Assembly: GCF_003265705.1 (NCBI RefSeq) | Contig: NW_020312828.1 | Span: 58,942,391 to 59,006,390, forward strand | From: Callorhinus ursinus | Taxonomy: Eukaryota; Chordata; Mammalia; Carnivora; Otariidae | Direction of reading: 5' to 3' | Length of the DNA: 64,000 nt | Shown: positions 36,020 through 46,175 of the stretch, in pieces | Layout of the letters: the number at the start of each line of letters is the position of its first letter | Position numbering within the stretch: position 1 is the stretch's first letter | The notes under the pieces: model-generated | The model's input: only the letters and a program-made list of their open reading frames with translations | Databases searched by the model: none | Told to the model about the DNA's origin: nothing | Position numbers and translations under genes: made by a program

Positions 36020-37015
36020 TGTGAAGGGAATCCTTCCTGAGGAGACAGATTTCACTGACCTAAGAAATTCCATAGCAAGAGGCAGTGGAAACACCATTTT
36101 GTACTAAAAACAGTTGCTCACAAGAAATTGTCATTAGGCAGCTCTCAAAGCAAACACAACACTACAATTTAAGGAAAATTACAATTCATAGAGAAAAAGT
36201 TAGAGGTTTTGATGAACTTTCAGAAAAAAAAAGAAAGAAAAAAATTCTCAATGTTTCCACGACTGCAAATTTATAAACTTTTCAAGAAAGCACCATAGTC
36301 TCCATTGCCCCCAATAAAAAGGATCTTATAAAGAGTTGAATTTCATCTCCTGATATAGGAAATACACAGGGTCAATGTTAACCTCCTATTTGGAAATCTG
36401 TGACAATGCAAGGTGGCAGATTGTGGAATCTGAAGCATTGGTCCTTACTAGATGCCATCTTGGCAAAGATAAACTGAAGTTTTCCTCCAAACACCCTTTC
36501 TCATTATCTATAATACACTAGAGTTTTTGCTCAGTCTTCAATAGCACCAATTACTATCAACTAAGCATATGATTTTACTGGTATAACTAACTCTAATAAC
36601 TAGGCATTAGCTTATCTAAATTTTGTGCTAATACCATGACAGCCTAGTGTGTCCTAGTAACTGATTATTTTTTTCTCAATGAGGCACATGAATTATCTAA
36701 AGTTTATTTTCTCTTAGCTCTTTCCTACAAATAGAAGACTGACCAAGGTCTCTGTAAGAATAACTGGCTTATCGGTCTGTCCACCTACATATTTTATTTT
36801 TAGGTTAAAACACAAAGGGCTTCTGGACTTTAAGATTCTGGATCCTAAAATGCCAAGATGCAGAGGGCTATACAAAGAAGATTATTCAACTTCCAAAAGT
36901 GTTACAAGTCTTTCCTGGGAGAGTTGGTTCAATTTATCTAGCAAAAAACTGTGCAGTTTTCTAACTAGGAATGTCGTGCTGAGCTGACAGCAAAGCCCTC
37001 TTTCCTCTGCCCTGT
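36020..37015. other. Unassigned sequence
   Basis: No recognised repeat. A short A-rich tract lies at 36225-36245. Confidence 0.5.
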
Positions 37016-37440
37016 CACAGGTCGGGGTCTCTGGAATTCAGACTCTAGAAGGAGGCTGCATACAGTTAATGCAGGGTGTTTACTAAGAAGCATCTTTGGG
37101 ATCAACACCTGTGGAAGGAAGGAGAAGAAAGAGAACTAGACAGGGAGAAGTCAAGCTTCAATGGCAACTCCACAGGCAGCTCAGGATTAAAAATGGCTCA
37201 TCACGTTTGTGGATGCATGGGTTCAAAATGGCTGTCCTCTTATACCTCCACCTCAATCACTGGATGTGGGCTTCCCTGAGAAGAAAGTGACCAGGGGCAA
37301 GGCAGTTTTTGCAGCAGAGGCAACTGCGAAGGGTTGACGGAGGCTGTCATCTGAAGGCACTGCCTTAAGCCAAGACAAAAAGAGTCCTTCTCAAAGGTGG
37401 GTCCCAGTGGTGCATCACTGTATCTATTGCAGCCCCCAGC
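37016..37440. other. Unidentified GC-balanced block
   Basis: Less AT-rich than its flanks and carries two overlapping plus-strand frames of 64-67 codons with no domain. It could be an LTR-type repeat. I do not recognise a consensus. Confidence 0.3.
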
Positions 37441-37809
37441 ACTCCAATCCTACTTCCTAGAAATATCCTTTGTAAAGAGATTCCCATGCTTAATGACTGA
37501 TATTTTCTATGCATCTAATAATGTTCATAAGAATTTAAGAGCCTCAGACACTTCTTTCAGAACTTGGATTATTATTGTTGTTGGTTTGTCGTTATAAATA
37601 TGCCATGACGAATATCAGTGTACGAGGATCTTATCTTATACCTTCCACAGTGCCGGACACAATACTATGCTCTGCACTGACACTCAGTAAATATTTGGAG
37701 ATGGTGCAATATAAAAAAAATTAACACAGCTATAAATTTAGAGGAATATAGTTGCAAGTTCCAGTTTGGTCATTTATTAGCTCTGTTGTTTAAATATTTC
37801 TTTCATCTG

Positions 37810-38001
37810 GGGGCGCCTGCTCAGTCGTTAAGCAGCTACCTTCGGCTCAGGTCATGATCCCAGGGTCCTGGGATTGAGCCCCACATCAGGCTCCCTGCTC
37901 GGCGGGAAGCCTGCTTCTCCCTCTCCCACTCCCCCTGCTTGTGTTCCCTCTGTCGCTGAGTCTCTCTCTGTCAAATAAATAAAGAAAATATTTAAAAAAT
38001 C
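37810..38001 (+). mobile_element. CAN SINE with a deletion in the promoter head
   Basis: The head reads GGGCGCCTGCTCAGTCG and lacks the GGTGGCT-type bases of the other copies, so the A-box region is shortened. The body is well kept: AGGTCATGATCCCAGGGTCC, GGGAAGCCTGCTTCTCCC and CTGTCAAATAAATAAAG. A 13-bp duplication TTTCTTTCATCTG lies at 37797-37809 and 38002-38014. Confidence 0.97.
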
Positions 38002-38074
38002 TTTCTTTCATCTGAAAAAAAGAGTGCCTGTCCTCTTGCTATGCAGAGAATTTTGAGTACCTAATAATATAATA

Positions 38075-38312
38075 TATAATTGCTAACCTTTGTTAAGGGT
38101 CTCTTTTGTGCCAGGCAGTAGTAAAGAGCTGTGAATGCATTACCTCACTTAATCCTTAAAACGAGGAGTGTTTTGAACATGACTGCTTATGCAGGTTAAG
38201 AAACTGAGAGACATGAAATAATTTTCTCAAGGTTATAGAACTAATGCATATCAGAGCAAGGATGTGAATTCAGATCTGCTCTTACAAACTGCTACATCAA
38301 ACTGCCTCCCCA
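38075..38312 (-). repeat. MIR element, minus strand
   Basis: GTGCCAGGCAGTAGTAAAGAG, ACCTCACTTAATCCTTAAAACG, GGTTAAGAAACTGAGAG and CTCAAGGTTATAGAACTAATGC follow reversed MIR almost full length. Confidence 0.88.
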
Positions 38313-38439
38313 TAAGTATTGTTTTTTACATTCTGGATGCACCAATGCTAGTTATAACTAAAACCATGCATATATACTTGATCTTTCATAATCTTTGTAC
38401 ATAGTAAGAAGCAAAATCGTGTATGTCCATTTAACTATT

Positions 38440-38720
38440 CCCCAAATCCATTGAGCTCCTCACATATACCAGGCACTTATCAAAATGGAGGTGGGAGAGT
38501 AGTGAATAAAACAGTAGGCCCCTTACTCATGCAGTTTACATCCTACTGGGGAGAACAGAAAATAAAATTATAAGAAAGCAAAATACACAGTATGTTAGAT
38601 AGCTTAGATACCAAATAGTGCTGAGAAGAAAACAATGAAACAGGAAAGTTGTTACATAATGTCAGTGCATAAAGTATTTGATAGAGAGGCCAGAGACAAC
38701 CTCACTGAGTTGAATTTTGA
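38440..38720. repeat. L2-class-like ancient repeat
   Basis: CATATACCAGGCACTTATCAA, AGTGAATAAAACAGTAGGCCCC, and GCAGTTTACATCCTACTGGGG resemble the common TACTATGTGCCAGGCAC / CTTACATTCTAGTGGGG pattern of L2-class repeats. Confidence 0.5.
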
Positions 38721-39244
38721 ATATAATTTTTGAGCAGAATTTAGTTGCTCAATCAGAGCTTGGCATAGATCTTAGCACAAAGTAGATTCTCCATTACGTT
38801 CATCGTTTAAAAAGTAAAAAACTAAAGAAAGAAGATATTTCCACAATATCCATATATAATGAATACATAGCAGTGTTAATTCTAATTGCAATTTATGGTA
38901 ATTATTTTGTATGGAAAAAACGATTTCAAACAGGTGCAAGTTTTATCATTTAAGCAAATATAAGCAATAGGAAGCACTTCATCAAAGATTTCACAAACAT
39001 AAAAGATAGTTTTAAATTACACTTTTTATCGTAATGTGCCTAAAAATCATATTAGATTCTCATATAATCTTCTTCCATTTTGTGTTTTAAGTTTAGTAAT
39101 GTACTCTTCTAATGTTTGAGAATGTAGGGAATTGCAGACTCTGTGCTATCATACTCACAATTTAGATTTTAGATGATTTGTTTTCTATTTCAGTATATTC
39201 TCTATTTAGTTTCAGGATTGTAATTTGCACTGTACAACTGGATG

Positions 39245-39415
39245 CGAATAATTGCTATCACTTACATAGTGCTTACTATTTGCTTAGCACTGCTCTAGAT
39301 CCTTTTCCATGTATTTTCTAATGTATTTTTTATAACAGTGATAAGTTGTAGGTGTAATAAGTATCCAATTTTACACATATAGAAACTAAGACATAGAGTG
39401 GTTGTGTACACAATC
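39245..39415 (-). repeat. MIR element, minus strand
   Basis: TCACTTACATAGTGCTTACTA, GCTTAGCACTGCTCTAGATCC and CCAATTTTACACATATAGAAAC match reversed MIR. Confidence 0.8.
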
Positions 39416-40098
39416 AATGAGTATCATTTAATCTGACCAAAGACACCATTGATCTTAGTTATTAGTCTGCCCCTCTTCAAAAAGAAATTCTAGGCAACTT
39501 TCAATTTTAGGAATTTAAAATATGGTTTATTGAAGGATGACAATACTTTCTCACCAAGTGCTATTTTTTTTCCTTAAAAAATGTGGCATTTTTATAAGTC
39601 TTATATATCATAAAGACACTTTGCTGAAACAACAAAAAAATTCCTTCCAAGAGTTCTGATTCTGAGAAAATGGAATACACATACCCACCCCACCCCCCAT
39701 GTTTTTCTCATGGAATACAACTATAAATCCTAGATAGAATGCATGGAACAGCTACTTGAGAGCACTGAAAAGTAAGTGGTAGCAGCTGGAAGGGAAATAG
39801 AGATCTGAATTTTAAGTTCCTTTGCAATGGAAGTGAGTTTACTTTTTTCCTAGGTAGCTAAAGGTAGCTAAAAACCCAGACATGTGCACTGGATACACAT
39901 AAATGAAGCTTTAAGAAAAGCTCTATTTCTAGTCCGAGCAACAAGAAAGGTTTCTCTATGAGTCAGGGAGAATGAAGGAAATCCCCTGTTGATTTTTCTT
40001 CTCCTTCCTTATCACCCTAACACTTTGACAATATCATGGCAGCAGTGACAGCAAAGTCATGGCCATGATAGTGAGTAGTTATCTAAAACTTATCTAAG
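39416..40098. other. Unassigned sequence
   Basis: No gene or repeat recognised. Confidence 0.5.
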
Positions 40099-40115
40099 CG
40101 GGGGGGGGGGGGGGC
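40099..40115 (+). repeat. Poly(G) run
   Basis: About 16 consecutive G. A potential secondary-structure and assembly trouble spot. Confidence 0.95.
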
Positions 40116-40327
40116 GGAATCTTCTCTCTGACCAGAGAAACTATGGTTCAAAGAATATGAGGCAAATTCCTGTTGCTTTTCTTCTTTCTGTTCCCACACT
40201 ACAGTAAATATAGAACAGAGCAAGGAAACTCAAAATATAAACTAAAGTGAAACACTAAGAAAATTAAAATAACAAAAAAGTTGGTAAGGAGAAATAGGAG
40301 AACATAAAGGGGGGCATAACAAACCAA

Positions 40328-40377
40328 AATAATAACAATAATAATAATAATGATGATGATGATGATGATGATGTTGG
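40328..40377 (+). repeat. (AAT)n-(GAT)n trinucleotide repeat
   Basis: AATAATAATAATAA followed by about nine GAT/ATG units. Confidence 0.97.
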
Positions 40378-40384
40378 TAGTAAG

Positions 40385-40737
40385 CAAAACACATAAAAAA
40401 TTAGAGTAAGTGTAAATAGCCTAAATATACCAACTAAAAGATAGTTTGATTGGATTAAAAACTCAATTTTATGCTATCTACAAAAACCCACTGTAAATAT
40501 AATGATATAGGTATGTTTAAGGTAAAAGGATGGAAAGTGATAAATATATATGCAAACACCAAGTAAAAGAGAGCTGGAATTGCTCCATTAATATCAATAA
40601 AATATACTTCAGAGCAAGGAAAATAACCATGGGTAAATTACATAATAATTAAGTGAACATTTTGCCAAAAATACATAACAATCTAAATATGTATGCACTT
40701 AAGGGTTTCCAAATACATGAAGCAAAACTGGTAAAAC
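40385..40737 (+). mobile_element. Old L1 ORF2 endonuclease region, piece 1
   Basis: Decayed ORF2 5' region: GCTATCTACAAAAACCCACT, TAAAAGGATGGAAAGTGAT, GAGCTGGAATTGCTCCATTA, ACTTCAGAGCAAGGAAAATAA. Interrupted by a SINE, then two younger L1s. It continues at 40947, 41740 and 44085. Confidence 0.82.
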
Positions 40738-40932
40738 TTGGGCGCCTGGGTGGCTCAGTTGGTTAAGTGACTGTCTTTGGCTCAGGTCATGATCCTGGAG
40801 TCACGGAATCGAGTCCCACATCAGGCTCCCTGCTCAGCAGGGAGTCTGCTTCTCCCTCTGACCCTCTTCCCTCTCGTGCTCTCTATCTCTCATTCTCTCT
40901 CTCTCAAACAAATAAATTAAAAAAATCTTAAA
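40738..40932 (+). mobile_element. CAN SINE, plus strand, inside old L1
   Basis: GGGCGCCTGGGTGGCTCAGT, AGGTCATGATCCTGGAGTC, CAGGGAGTCTGCTTCTCCC, CT-rich segment, A-rich tail. A perfect 14-bp duplication AAAACTGGTAAAAC lies at 40724-40737 and 40933-40946. Confidence 0.98.
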
Positions 40933-40946
40933 AAAACTGGTAAAAC

Positions 40947-41298
40947 GGAAAAAGATATGAAAAAAAATCACAATTATAGCTGAACACTTCAATACTCCTG
41001 TCTCAGTAATCAACAGAACAAGTAGACAGGAACCAGCAAAAATACAGAACTAATCTAAACATCAACAACTAATTGGGTCAAATAACATTTATTAATGCTC
41101 CAAAAAATAACAGAAGAATAGACATTTTTCTCAAGTGCACATGCCACATACAGCAAGATAGACCATATACCAGGACATAAATTAAAACCTAATAGATGTA
41201 AAAGAAATTAAAAGTACAAAGTATACCCTCTGATTACAAGGCAAAGAACAAATCAAGAATAGAAAGATAATTGGGACTTGAAAATTAAACATAGTTTT
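40947..41298 (+). mobile_element. Old L1 ORF2 endonuclease region, piece 2
   Basis: Continuation of the old ORF2: CACTTCAATACTCCTGTCTC, CAAGTGCACATGCCACATAC, AGATAGACCATATACCAGGA, ending GGACTTGAAAATTAAACATA. Confidence 0.82.
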
Positions 41299-41710
41299 TG
41301 GGGTGGCTGGGTGACAGACACTGGGGAGGGTATGTGCTATGGTGAGTGCTGTGAATTGTGTAAGACTGCTGAATCACAGACCTGTACCTCTGAAACAAAT
41401 AATACCTTATATGTTAAAAAAGAAGAAGAAGAAGAAGATAGCAGAAAGGGAAAAATGAAGGGAGGGAAATTGGAAGGGGAGACGAATCATGAAAGACTAT
41501 GGACTCTGAAAACAAACAGGGTTCTAGAGGGGAGGGGGTGAGGTATGGGTTAGCCTGGTGATGGGTATTGAAGAGGGCACGTATTGAATGGAGCACTGGG
41601 TGTCATATGCAAACAATGAATCATGGAACACTACATCAAAAACTAATGATGTAATGTATGGTGATTAACATAACATAAAAAAATTTAAAAAATAAAATAA
41701 AAAAAGTGAT
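41299..41710 (+). mobile_element. Young L1, truncated to its 3'UTR
   Basis: Matches 52579-52975 of the full-length L1: GGTGGCTGGGTGACAGACAC, TGTGAATTGTGTAAGACTGC, GAGCACTGGGTGTCATATGC and the CAAAAACTAATGATGTAATG end with an A-rich tail. Contains an (AAG)n tract near 41418-41440. No clear duplication found. Confidence 0.93.
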
Positions 41711-41739
41711 TATTGATAAGTAAAAAACAAAAAAAATCC

Positions 41740-41922
41740 ATGAGTCAATGGGAAGGTCTCATAAGAAATTCAAAAATATTTTGAACTTAAGTAAAAGGAA
41801 AAAGAAAGTCAAAATTTGTGGGATGCAGCTAAGCAGTGCTTAGTGAGAAAATGGGAGCATTCCATGCTTATATTATAAAGTAGAAAGGTTTCAAATCAGC
41901 AATTTCAGTTTCTCCCTTAAAC
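41740..41922 (+). mobile_element. Old L1 ORF2, piece 3
   Basis: ATCCATGAGTCAATGGGAAGG, AATATTTTGAACTTAAGT, TTTGTGGGATGCAGCTAAGC and CAGTGCTTAGTGAGAAAAT are ORF2 blocks that follow piece 2 in the consensus order. Confidence 0.82.
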
Positions 41923-41931
41923 AATTGAGAA

Positions 41932-42746
41932 GTCCCAATAGTTCATTTTTTCCCTTGCTTCCCCTGCCTTTGGCAATATTTCTAGGAAGAAGTTGCTGCA
42001 GCTGAGCTTGAAGAGGTTGCTGCCTGTGTTCTCTAGGATTTTGATGGACTCCTATCTCACATTTAGGTCTTTCAACCATTTGGAGTCTATTTTTGTGTGT
42101 GGTGTAAGGAAATTGTCCAGTTTCATTCTTCTGAATGTGGCTGTCCAATTTTCCCAACACCATTTGTTGAAGAGACTGTCTTTTTTCCATTGGACATTCT
42201 TTCCTGCTTTGTCAAATATTAGTTGACCATAGAGTTGAGGGTCCATTTCTGGGCTGTCTAGTCTGTTCCATTGATCTATGTGTCTGTTTCTGTGTCAGTA
42301 TCACACTGCCTTGATGATGACAGCTTTGTAATAGAGCTTAAAGTCCGGAATGGGGATGCTGCCTTCTTTGCTTATCTTTTTCAACATTCCTCTGGGTATT
42401 CAGGGTCTTTTCTGGTTCCATACAAATTTTAGGATTATTTGTTCCATTTCTTTGAAAAAAGTGGATGGTATTTTGATAGTGCATTATGTGTAGATTGCTC
42501 TAAGTAGCATTGACATCTTCAAAATATTTGTTCTTCCAATCCATGAGCATGGAATGTTTTTCCATTTCTTTGTGTCTTCCTCAATTTCTTTCATGAGTAT
42601 TTTATAGGTTTCTGAGTACAGATTCTTTGCCTCTTTGGTTAGGTTTATTCCTAGGTATTTTATGGTTTTGGGTGCAGTTGTAAATGGGATCGACTCCTTA
42701 ATTTCTCTTTCTTCTGTCTTGTTGTTGGTGTATAGAAATGCCACTG
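41932..42746 (-). mobile_element. Inverted 5' part of a twin-primed young L1
   Basis: Minus-strand ORF2 sequence corresponding to roughly 50915-51745 of the full-length element, with scattered substitutions and indels. It is directly followed by the same L1 family in plus orientation. Together with 42747-44066 it forms one insertion bounded by a short direct repeat AATTGAGAA (41923-41931 and 44068-44076). The ORF2 frame is broken in several places. Confidence 0.92.
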
Positions 42747-43435
42747 ATCAAGGGCAAAAATGAACTACTGGGACTTCAAGATAAAAAGCTTTTACACAGC
42801 AAAGGAAACAGTCAACAAAAGCAAAAGACAACCGACAGAATGGGAGAAGATATTTGCAAATGACATATCAGATAAAGGGCTAGTATCCAAAATCTATAAA
42901 GAACTTATCAAACTCAACACCCAAAGAACAAATAATCCAATCAAGAAATGGGCAGAAGACATGAACACTTTTCCAGAGAAGACATCCAAATGGCCAACAG
43001 ACACATGAAAAGGTACTCAACATCGCTCAGCATCAGGGGAATCCTGGTGGGTTCAGGGAATCAGGGAAATCCAAATTAAAACCTCAATGAGATACCACCT
43101 CACACCAGTCAGAATGGCTAAAATTAACAATTAACATCAGGAAATGACAGATGTTGGCAAAGATGCGGAGAAAGGGGACCCTCCTACACTTTTGGTGGGA
43201 ATGCAAGCTGGTACAGCCACTCTGGAAAACAGTATGGAGTTTCCTCAAAAAGTTGAAAATAGAGCTACCCTACGACCCAGCAACTGCACTACTAGGTATT
43301 TACCCCAAAGATACAAATGTAGTGATCCGAAGGGGTACATGCACCCCAATGTTTATAGCAGCAATGTCCACAATAGCCAAACTATGGAAAGAGCCAAGAT
43401 GTCCATCAACAGATGAATGGATAAAGAAGATGTGG

Positions 43436-43487
<52 letters not shown>

Positions 43488-44066
43488 GGAATATTATGCA
43501 GCCGTCAAAAAAGCAAAATCTCACCATTTGCAACGATGTGGATGGAACTAGAGGGTATTATGCTAAGCGAAATAAGTCAATCAGAGAAAGACACGTATCA
43601 TATGATCTCACTGATACGAGGAATTCTTAATCTCAGGAAACAAACTGAGGGTTGCTGGAGTGGTCGGGGGTGGGAGGGATGGGGTGTCTGGGTGATAGAC
43701 ATTGGGGAGGGGATGTGCTATGGTGAGCGCTGTGAATTGTGTAAGACTGTTGAATCACAGACCTGTACCTCTGAAACAAATAATATATTATATGTTAAAA
43801 AAAAAAAAGATAGTAGGAAGGGAAAAATGAAGGGGGTAAATCGGAGGGGGAGACAAACCATGAGAGACTATGGACCCTGAGAAACAAACTGAGGGTTCTA
43901 GAGGGGAAGGGGGCGGGGGTATGGGTTAGCCTGGTGATGGGTATTAAGGAGGGCACGTTCTGCATGGAGCACTGGGTGTTATATGCAAACAATGAACCAT
44001 GGAACACAACATCAAAAACTAATGATATAATGTATGGTGATTAACATAACAAAATTAAAAAAAAAG
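42747..44066 (+). mobile_element. Forward 3' part of the twin-primed young L1
   Basis: Corresponds to about 51709-52975 of the full-length L1: end of ORF2, 3'UTR and A-rich tail. The largest residual frame (159 codons, 43151-43630) is the ORF2 C-terminal zone and includes a long His-Thr run caused by a (CA)n expansion. A short duplicated patch (GGGAATCCTGG / TCAGGGAATCAGGG) lies near 43035-43070. Confidence 0.95.
43439..43485 (+). repeat. (AC)n inside L1 ORF2 tail
   Basis: About 23 AC units at the TATATATACACAATGG site of the intact element. Confidence 0.98.
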
Positions 44067-44084
44067 AAATTGAGAAAAATATAA

Positions 44085-44275
44085 ACTCAAAGCAAGCAGA
44101 AAGAAAAGGATAATAGAGAACAGAAATCAATTGAAAACAGAAAAACAATGGAGAAAATCAATGCAAACAAAAGTAGATTATGTTTAACAGATTAATAAAA
44201 TTGATAAACATCTAACCAGACTGACAAGAAAAAATAAAGAAGAAACAAATTACCAATATGAAAATATTATTCATA
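44085..44275 (+). mobile_element. Old L1 ORF2, piece 4
   Basis: ACTCAAAGCAAGCAGAAAG, CAGAAATCAATTGAAAACAG, GATTAATAAAATTGATAAAC and ACAAATTACCAATATGAAA resume the old ORF2 order after the inverted L1. Confidence 0.82.
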
Positions 44276-45064
44276 ATAGTTTAGTTACACTACATTTTAT
44301 GTTTATTAATCTATATCTGTTGCAGTCAGATGCATTGTGAATTTGCCCACATTTAAAATATGCAATGTAAAGAATAAAGATCTATGATATTCAGGCTAAA
44401 TATTGCAAATTGAGTTAATCAATTTACTCACAAATGATTTACCAGTGTGCTTATTTTGCACCTTTCTCTCTGATGGAGCAATGAAATCAAATGATAAACG
44501 GAGTATTTTACAAAGCTATAAGATGATAGAATTGTCAAAGACATATCATACAAGATTTAAAGGGGAGTTTAAAAGTCATAATACTGTCACAGCAATTTTT
44601 ATAAAAAAGTAAAAATTTAAAAAACCTTCTACATGGCAGAATAAAGGTTTCATCTCTTACAAAATAGTGCCAATATCACAAAGCATGATTGGTCATGCAC
44701 TCTTAAAAATAATTAATCTTAGCAGCTGCCCATTGGTGGAAAGAAATCCAAATGAAATAATCTCTTCTATTTCATTCAGCAATGATACTCTTTTGAGAGA
44801 AATTGATGAAATGACAAAAGATATTTGAAAATTAGCTGTGTAACAATGACTGCAGTCAAGCAAATTTTAAATTCAAATGGGAGAAACATCCTGGGTAATA
44901 ATATGCATTTCTGCTTGCATAAAATTACTGAGAAGGAATACAAAAGGTTTGGTGTGTTTAACAACCTAAAAAATAATTGCAGTGGAAGAAATCCTTTTCC
45001 AATGTCATCACTGTACAACAAATGAAACATGAACAAGAGGAATGGCTGTTCAGCCACATGAGTT
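44276..45064. other. Unassigned sequence
   Basis: Two short frames on opposite strands (66 and 93 codons, 44776-45057) overlap and lack recognisable features. Confidence 0.5.
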
Positions 45065-45079
45065 TATAAGCAACTTTTC

Positions 45080-45280
45080 TTTTTTTTAAGATTTATTTAT
45101 TTATTTTAGAGAGAGAATATGTGAACGAGCATTAGTGAGGAGGGGCAGAGGGAGAGCATCTCAGACTCCCCAACTGAGTGCAGAGCCAGACATAAGGCTC
45201 GATCTCACAACCCTTCAGATCATGACCTAAGCCAAAATCAAAGTGGGACACCTAACCAACCGAGCCACCTAGGTGCCCCA
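45080..45280 (-). mobile_element. CAN SINE, minus strand
   Basis: Minus-strand GGGCACCTAGGTGGCTCGGT, TCATGATCTGAAGGGTTGTG and AAATAAATAAATC tail. The duplication TATAAGCAACTTTTC / TATAAGCCACTTTTC (45065-45079 and 45281-45295) differs at one base. Confidence 0.96.
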
Positions 45281-45653
45281 TATAAGCCACTTTTCAAAAG
45301 GACTACCAGGTGTTTTCTCAATTCATAGCATTCTTCTTCAAAAATAGTCACCAAGAATCTTAGTGACAGATCCCATAAATTAGTTATTTGGTCATCAGCA
45401 TTATTAGTAAATTTGAGTAACCTTTTTTTTCTTCTTTATAGTCCAGATAGGGCATCGTATGCCATTTTGTCTACAAATTATTCACCTAGTGTTTTATTCT
45501 ACTTATGAATTTCATTTCAAAATTGTCAAAGGGGTATTATAATTATTTATTATAAAAAGAATGATTTAGGCTGACAAGATTGAGAGCCATTATCCCATAA
45601 CCTTGCCAAAGAGCATATTTATATGATTTTAATATATTTTTTCAAATTGTATC

Positions 45654-45889
45654 TTTTTTTTTACTTTTTATTTTTATTTTTTTGTAGTTTCAGGGTTTTA
45701 TTTAAATTCCAGTTAACATACAGTGGAATATTAGTTTCAGGTGTAGAATTAGTGATTCCTCACTTACATACAACACCCAATGCTCATCACAAGTGCCCTC
45801 CTTAATACCCTTGACCCATTTAATGCATTCCTCTGTTCACCTCCCGTCCAGCAACGCTGTTTGTTCCCTATACTTAAGAGTCTTCTCAA
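45654..45889 (-). mobile_element. Older L1 3' end, minus strand, left part
   Basis: Reversed 3'UTR: AAATTCCAGTTAACATACAG, GGAATATTAGTTTCAGGTGT, AACACCCAATGCTCATCAC, reverse of the type at 34300-34540. It resumes at 52990. Its own duplication CAAATTGTATC is at 45643-45653 and 53210-53220, so the full-length L1 landed inside it. Confidence 0.93.
45876..45889 (+). repeat. Left target-site duplication of the full-length L1
   Basis: AAGAGTCTTCTCAA, identical to 52976-52989. Confidence 0.95.
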
Positions 45890-45900
45890 GGGGGGCGGAG

Positions 45901-45911
45901 CAAGATGGCGG
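45901..45911 (+). promoter_or_regulatory. YY1-type site at L1 start
   Basis: CAAGATGGCGG at +12 of the element. In human L1 a YY1 site at the same distance directs accurate start-site choice. Its function here is inferred from the conserved position. Confidence 0.8.
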
Positions 45912-46175
45912 AGGAGTAGGAGACCTAGATTTCGTCTGGTCTCAGGAATTCAGCTGAATAGGGATCAAACCATTCTGAACACCTACGAACTCAACAGGAG
46001 ACCGAAGAAGAGAGTAGCAACAACTCTCTGAACAGAAAAGTGACCACTTTCTGGAAGGTAGGACGTGCGGAGAAGTGAATCCGAGGCGATATTCGGGAGG
46101 ATAGACGGCGGGGGAGGGGCCTCCGCCGGCCGCTTCTGGCAAGTGCTAGAGCCGCGGAGCACAAAATCGGACCTT

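Noticed and set aside
43151..43630. A 159-codon ORF with a His-Thr repeat, looking like a novel low-complexity protein
   Set aside because: It is the C-terminal remnant of a broken L1 ORF2. The repeat comes from a (CA)n expansion in the DNA.
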